The notes under the pieces: generated by a model
What the model was told of the DNA's origin: nothing
Database searches by the model: none
What the model saw: only the letters and a program-made list of their open reading frames with translations
Shown: positions 6,225 through 9,129 of the stretch, piece by piece
Layout: each line of letters opens with the position of its first letter
How positions within the stretch are numbered: position 1 is the first letter of the stretch
Position numbers and translations under genes: made by a program
Source: Candidatus Methanovirga meridionalis
GTDB taxonomy: Archaea > Methanobacteriota > Methanobacteria > Methanobacteriales > Methanobacteriaceae
Direction of reading: 5' to 3'
Length of the DNA stretch: 9,129 bases
Assembly (NCBI GenBank): GCA_031289325.1
Contig: JAITPS010000200.1
Coordinates: 1 to 9,129 of the forward strand

Positions 6225-7133
6225 TTATAATTCTTTTAAAAAACTACAAACTTGACATAATGAACCTGATGAAGGTTCATTACAGATTTTACATCTACTA
6301 AAATTGTTTGTATTATTATATTGATTTTTAATAGCTATTTTAATTTTATCAAAGCCTCTAAGAGTTGAATACATAATTGTGGGATGATTTTCACTTAATT
6401 TTTTCATCATTTGGGATATTTCCATTCTAAATGATGTGTTAGCATAAGGACAAGAAGATCTATGAACATTTAAATCTTTTGCTACTCCATATAACCCGAT
6501 TTCATATTCTGAAACTTCTCTAAGGGGTTTAATTTTAGGTATGAAAACATTAGATTCTATTTTAGGACCTAACTTAGAAAGATTATGAAGATTTCCTTCT
6601 AAATAGTTCATTAAAATAGCCTGTGTTTCATCATCTAAGTTATGACCTGTAGCTATTTTATCTGCACTTAATTTTTTGGCTGATTTATTTAAAATCCATC
6701 TTCTAAATACACCACAATAGCTACATGATCCTCTATGATTAGGATTTTTCATTATTTCATCCAATGTTAATCCAAAAGAGTCTTTAAAAGAAATTACTTC
6801 ATGTTCAATTTCAAGTTCTTTAGCATAATCAGTAGCTATTTTAACTCCTTCATCCCTATAGTTAGCTATTCCTTCATCTATTGTAACCGCACATAAATCA
6901 ATTGTTTTTTTTTCATAAAATGTGTATAAAATATCAAGAACAGCAACACTATCTTTTCCTCCAGATAATGCAACAAGAACCTTATCTCCTTTATTAATAA
7001 GTTTTTCTTTTTTAATAGTTTTCACAACTTTTCTTTGGATGTCTTCAATAAAACAACTTTTACATAAAGCCTGACCTGATTGTTTCCTTTTTATAATAAT
7101 CTTAGGATTACCACATTTACTGCAAACTTCCAT
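6225..7133 (-). CDS. TtuA/NcsA-family tRNA 2-thiolation enzyme (TIGR00269 type)
   Basis: 302 residues. N-terminal zinc finger C4, C7, C24, C27; adenylating PP-loop SGGKDS (57-62); Cys137 and Cys140 (GSCSYCG) and Cys228 (SSCPYA), matching the three cysteines that bind the catalytic Fe-S cluster in TtuA and archaeal NcsA; and a C-terminal zinc finger C281, C284, C293, C296. The enzyme activates a tRNA uridine with ATP and inserts sulfur, at U54 (TtuA) or the wobble U34 (NcsA/Ncs6); sequence inspection alone does not decide between these. GHNLDDETQA (163-172) is another family hallmark. AAGGAT on the minus strand at 7139-7144 lies 5 nt before the ATG, supporting this start. It is transcribed alone, convergent with the Cas4-like gene across 42 nt and headed by the second repeat island. 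No symbol is given because of the two possible target positions. Confidence 0.88.
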   Translation of the reverse strand: MEVCSKCGNPKIIIKRKQSGQALCKSCFIEDIQRKVVKTIKKEKLINKGDKVLVALSGGKDSVAVLDILYTFYEKKTIDLCAVTIDEGIANYRDEGVKIATDYAKELEIEHEVISFKDSFGLTLDEIMKNPNHRGSCSYCGVFRRWILNKSAKKLSADKIATGHNLDDETQAILMNYLEGNLHNLSKLGPKIESNVFIPKIKPLREVSEYEIGLYGVAKDLNVHRSSCPYANTSFRMEISQMMKKLSENHPTIMYSTLRGFDKIKIAIKNQYNNTNNFSRCKICNEPSSGSLCQVCSFLKEL

Positions 7134-7213
7134 AATATATCCTTTTGTTTATTATATGATACCATTCCATAATTATCTGTACTAAAATTTTTAATCTTTT
7201 ATTTCATTACAGT

Positions 7214-7330
7214 GGTTTTGATAAATTCTTAATAAATAACTTCTTTAAAATTCTTACTTTTTTAAATCTTAATAAATAACTTTTTTAAATTTCTTAATAA
7301 ATAACTTCTTTAAAAATAATTATTATTAAA
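7214..7330 (-). repeat. Island tail blocks, inverted, three copies
   Basis: Read on the minus strand, TTTAAA(G/A)AAGTTATTTATTAAGA occurs three times, the outermost followed by ATTTATCAAAA. These match the tail blocks of the 4162-4854 island, in opposite orientation. They lie upstream of the thiolase gene, as the plus-strand copies lie upstream of nob1. Confidence 0.75.
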
Positions 7331-7390
7331 AAATATTAATTTAAAATTATTTATATTAATCAAAATAAATTTATATTAATTAAACTTTAA

Positions 7391-7570
7391 AATTATAAAC
7401 TTTTATAAATTAATATTTAAAATCATGAACTTTTATAAATTAATAATTAAAATTATAAATTTATATTAATTAATATTTAAAATCATGAACTTTTATAAAT
7501 TAATAATTAAAATCATGAACTTTTATAAATTAATAATTAAAATCATGAACTTTTATAAATTAATATTTAA
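7391..7570. repeat. Six exact-period 30-bp tandem units
   Basis: Units begin at 7391, 7421, 7451, 7481, 7511 and 7541. Those at 7421, 7481 and 7511 are identical, starting AATCATGAACTTTTATAAAT and ending TAATAATTAA; 7541 differs by one base, while 7391 and 7451 carry AATTATAAA. There are no spacers. Each of the four closest units carries the palindrome TCATGA. The 30-bp length keeps a reading frame, but a TAA interrupts it and no ribosome site is present. Confidence 0.85.
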
Positions 7571-7631
7571 AATTAAATAATTTAATAAAAAAATTCATCA
7601 TTCTAAAATTTAAGAACTTTTTCCTAATAAC
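7553..7631 (-). repeat. Island head block (copy 3 of 4), inverted
   Basis: Minus strand reads GTTATTAGGAAAAAGTTCTT, then AAATTTTAGAATGATGAA, a T-run, AAATTATTTAATTTTAAATA and TTAATTTATAAAAG. It matches the blocks at 4108 and 8933. Its last bases are shared with the final 30-bp unit, showing that the array grew from the 3' part of the head block. Confidence 0.75.
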
Positions 7632-7912
7632 TATAATAAACAATATAATTAATTTTAAATATAAATTAATATTATAAAATTTAGTTATATTAAAATCAAT
7701 ATATAATTATAAATTTTAATTGATTTTAAAGGTTATTACTAAAATTTTAATTTTAAAAATTACTGAAAAAAAACTTTTTGTAACTTTTTGTAATTAATCA
7801 TTTATTTTTAAGAGATCATACATAGCTCAATAAATTATTAAAAATTATCATTCAATGAAAATAACAAATATATGTTTGATAATATTAATTTTATTGGTTT
7901 AAAGAAATATTT
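7632..7912. other. AT-rich gap downstream of the PH-domain gene
   Basis: No gene was seen. Two direct copies of ACTTTTTGTAA lie at 7773-7795. The minus strand has a run of eight T (7766-7773), about 140 nt past the PH-domain stop; a run of T is a plausible archaeal termination signal, but no stem supports it. Confidence 0.35.
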
Positions 7913-8824
7913 TTATTTTCTAAACTTTCTTGAATGTTTTTCAAGAATACTAAGATTATCATCACCACCATTACTACCCTTCTTTTTATTATAATCTTGT
8001 TTTTTTGATGGATTTCTATTGTTTGAATAATTATTTTTATTATTGGAAAATTTAGGATTTTTAGGCTCTCTTCTAAAATTATTTTCTCTATTTAAGTCTC
8101 GTATTGTGTTATCCATTGTAGAATCAAAGTCATTTTCATCATAATCCATAACAGGTCCTTGATAGTTAGGATTTTGTTGATATCGATTATCTTGATATCG
8201 ATTATCTTGATTATCTTGATAATTGTTAGAATGTTGTGGATTATAAGAATTTCTATTAAATTGATTACTTCTATTAAAGTTATAATCATTGTTCATTTCA
8301 CTGAATATAATTTTTTGAGCTTTTTTAGGTGTATTCATATTGGCAAATTTTAAACTTTCTTTATTATAACCAGTATAAATTTCTATTGTTCCTACAGAGA
8401 ATATTTTACCAAATATTCCTTGAGAAAGTCTAACATCTTGAATATGACTGTACATTATATTATCGGTTTTTAAATTAATAACTCCTCTTTTTAAAATTAT
8501 TCTTGAATCTGTAAGAATATATTCTGTTTTAATCCATTTAATCAAAATCCATACAATCCAAAGTATTAAAATAAAAATTGAAACTAAAATAATTATGCTT
8601 ACAACTTCATTTATGTGAATATTTTGTAATAGATTTATTAACATTTCATCACTTTGTTGAGGATCTGATAGCTTTTGAATCTCACGTTTTAATGTTCCAG
8701 AATAGGACAAAATAATCCATAAAAATATGGATAATATGATTGCTTTTTTAATTGAGAAAATTAAATTTGGTTGAGATTTGTATAGAATATTTTCATTTAT
8801 AAACTCATCATCTTTTTCAAACAT
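7913..8824 (-). CDS. Membrane protein with bacterial-type PH domain and Asn-rich tail
   Basis: 303 residues. Hydrophobic segments at about 23-41 and 74-98 flank a short loop of about 30 residues. A YdbS/YdbT-like (bPH2, DUF304) domain follows at about 99-176, with the hallmark YILTDSRIILKRGVI, IQDVRLSQGIFGKIFSVGTI and IYTG. From about 178 to the end it is low complexity, rich in Asn, Gln, Asp, Arg and Tyr, with QDNRYQDNRYQ repeats, an acidic patch (227-239) and a basic end (KKGSNGG, KHSRKFRK). The membrane pair plus PH domain is a known widespread arrangement of unknown function; the long disordered tail is not typical. Such a tail could mediate binding or condensation, but that is a guess. 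AAGGAGG at 8831-8837 lies 6 nt before the ATG, one of the best ribosome sites in the window. It appears monocistronic, between two repeat islands. Confidence 0.8.
   Translation of the reverse strand: MFEKDDEFINENILYKSQPNLIFSIKKAIILSIFLWIILSYSGTLKREIQKLSDPQQSDEMLINLLQNIHINEVVSIIILVSIFILILWIVWILIKWIKTEYILTDSRIILKRGVINLKTDNIMYSHIQDVRLSQGIFGKIFSVGTIEIYTGYNKESLKFANMNTPKKAQKIIFSEMNNDYNFNRSNQFNRNSYNPQHSNNYQDNQDNRYQDNRYQQNPNYQGPVMDYDENDFDSTMDNTIRDLNRENNFRREPKNPKFSNNKNNYSNNRNPSKKQDYNKKKGSNGGDDNLSILEKHSRKFRK
8178..8216 (-). repeat. 15-bp coding repeat in the PH-protein tail
   Basis: TGATATCGATTATCT (plus strand) occurs at 8178-8192 and 8193-8207, followed by a 9-bp partial TGATTATCT at 8208-8216. On the coding strand this gives the QDNRY repeats. 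Exact DNA identity points to recent slippage expansion. Confidence 0.7.
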
Positions 8825-8830
8825 TCACAT

Positions 8831-8837
8831 CCTCCTT
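8831..8837 (-). promoter_or_regulatory. Strong Shine-Dalgarno of the PH-domain gene
   Basis: AAGGAGG on the minus strand, 6 nt before the ATG at 8822-8824. The spacer reads ATGTGA, so an ATG immediately followed by TGA precedes the true start; this is probably incidental. Confidence 0.7.
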
Positions 8838-8932
8838 ATCATTTTATTAATTTAGATACATTTTAAACTTATGTTAATATAATTTAAGACTTCAATATTC
8901 TTTTATTATTAAAAATATTATTTAAGTTGTAG

Positions 8933-9027
8933 CCATTATGGAAAAGTTCTTAAATTTTGAATAATAAATTTTTTTATTTAATTATTTAATTCCAAATATC
9001 AGTTTATAAAAATCTATAATTTTAAAT
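8933..9027 (+). repeat. Island head block (copy 4 of 4)
   Basis: CCATTATGGAAAAGTTCTTA, then AATTTTGAATAATAAA, a T-run, AATTATTTAATTCCAAATAT and CAGTTTATAAAAATCTATAA. It aligns with the block at 4108-4200 over its length with few changes and likewise has the array on its right. Confidence 0.8.
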
Positions 9028-9030
9028 TTC

Positions 9031-9129
9031 AAATAATATAAATAAATTTCAATTAATATAAATAAATTTCAATTAATATAAATAAATTTTAAATAATATA
9101 AATAAATTTTAAATAATATAAATAAATTT
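9031..9129 (+). repeat. 20-bp tandem array running off the window
   Basis: Units start at 9031, 9051, 9071, 9091 and 9111, the last cut at the window end. They are variants of AAATAATATAAATAAATTTT with changes only at three positions (AAATAA or AATTAA at the start, TTTC or TTTT at the end). The period is exactly 20 bp. Confidence 0.85.

Larger units (their letters stand above)
547..6339. repeat. Dispersed palindrome AATAGCTATT, eight perfect copies
   Basis: Perfect copies start at 547, 1433, 2080, 2774, 2924, 3803, 5051 and 6330; a one-mismatch copy starts at 3626. The TAGCTA core also occurs near 5031, 6650, 6718, 6833 and 6863. All perfect copies lie inside coding sequence except the first, which overlaps the cfbB/cbiA stop codon. 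None is in the repeat islands. At the roughly 25% G+C I estimate by eye, a given 10-mer of this composition should occur well under once in 9 kb. The role is unknown. Confidence 0.75.

Noticed and set aside
7391..7570. CRISPR array
   Set aside because: The 30-bp units are directly adjacent with no unique spacers, and no cas1/cas2 is nearby.
7481..7580. Repeat-encoded peptide with MNFYKLIIKI units
   Set aside because: The frame is open only because the unit is 30 bp; there is no ribosome site and it is interrupted by TAA further left in the array.
8092..8353. Two overlapping short frames, one on each strand
   Set aside because: Both arise from the low-complexity Asn-rich tail coding region; their Ile/Asn-rich products are readings of the repeat in other frames.

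Overview
The window looks like chromosomal DNA of a very AT-rich methanogenic archaeon, most likely Methanobacteriales (Methanobrevibacter or a close relative). The support is a gene of the methanogenesis marker 7 family, a gene of the coenzyme F430/cobamide a,c-diamide synthase family, an archaeal Nob1, an archaeal-type TtuA/NcsA thiolase, and Shine-Dalgarno sequences of the GGAGG/GGTG/GTGATC type. The genus is inferred from base composition and gene content; no rRNA or tRNA was found.

Layout. 1-189 (-) is the N-terminal remnant of a zinc-ribbon transposase-like protein, cut by the window edge. 555-4036 (-) is a likely operon read as mmp7, then a membrane metallophosphoesterase (42 nt gap), then cfbB/cbiA (77 nt gap). 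4037-4900 is a repeat island between divergent genes. 4901-6182 (+) holds nob1 and a stand-alone Cas4-like nuclease. A 42 nt convergent gap leads to a TtuA/NcsA-type tRNA thiolase at 6225-7133 (-). 7134-7912 is a second repeat island, in inverted orientation. 7913-8824 (-) is a membrane protein with a bacterial-type PH domain and a long Asn-rich tail. A third repeat island starts near 8933 and runs off the window.

How the genes fit together. Mmp7 belongs to the machinery that activates methyl-coenzyme M reductase, and CfbB makes a precursor of its nickel cofactor F430. The left operon may therefore couple cofactor synthesis and enzyme activation, with a membrane phosphoesterase of unknown substrate between them. 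The central genes concern RNA and DNA handling: 18S/16S-type rRNA 3'-end processing (Nob1), an Fe-S nuclease, and tRNA thiolation.

The two strongest unexplained signals are not genes. The first is a 10-bp palindrome, AATAGCTATT, present eight times perfectly and only in or at the edge of coding sequence; it is read in two codon frames. The second is a family of modular intergenic islands with a conserved head block, internal 20-bp or 30-bp tandem units and a conserved tail block. They occur in both orientations and have no coding potential or CRISPR architecture.
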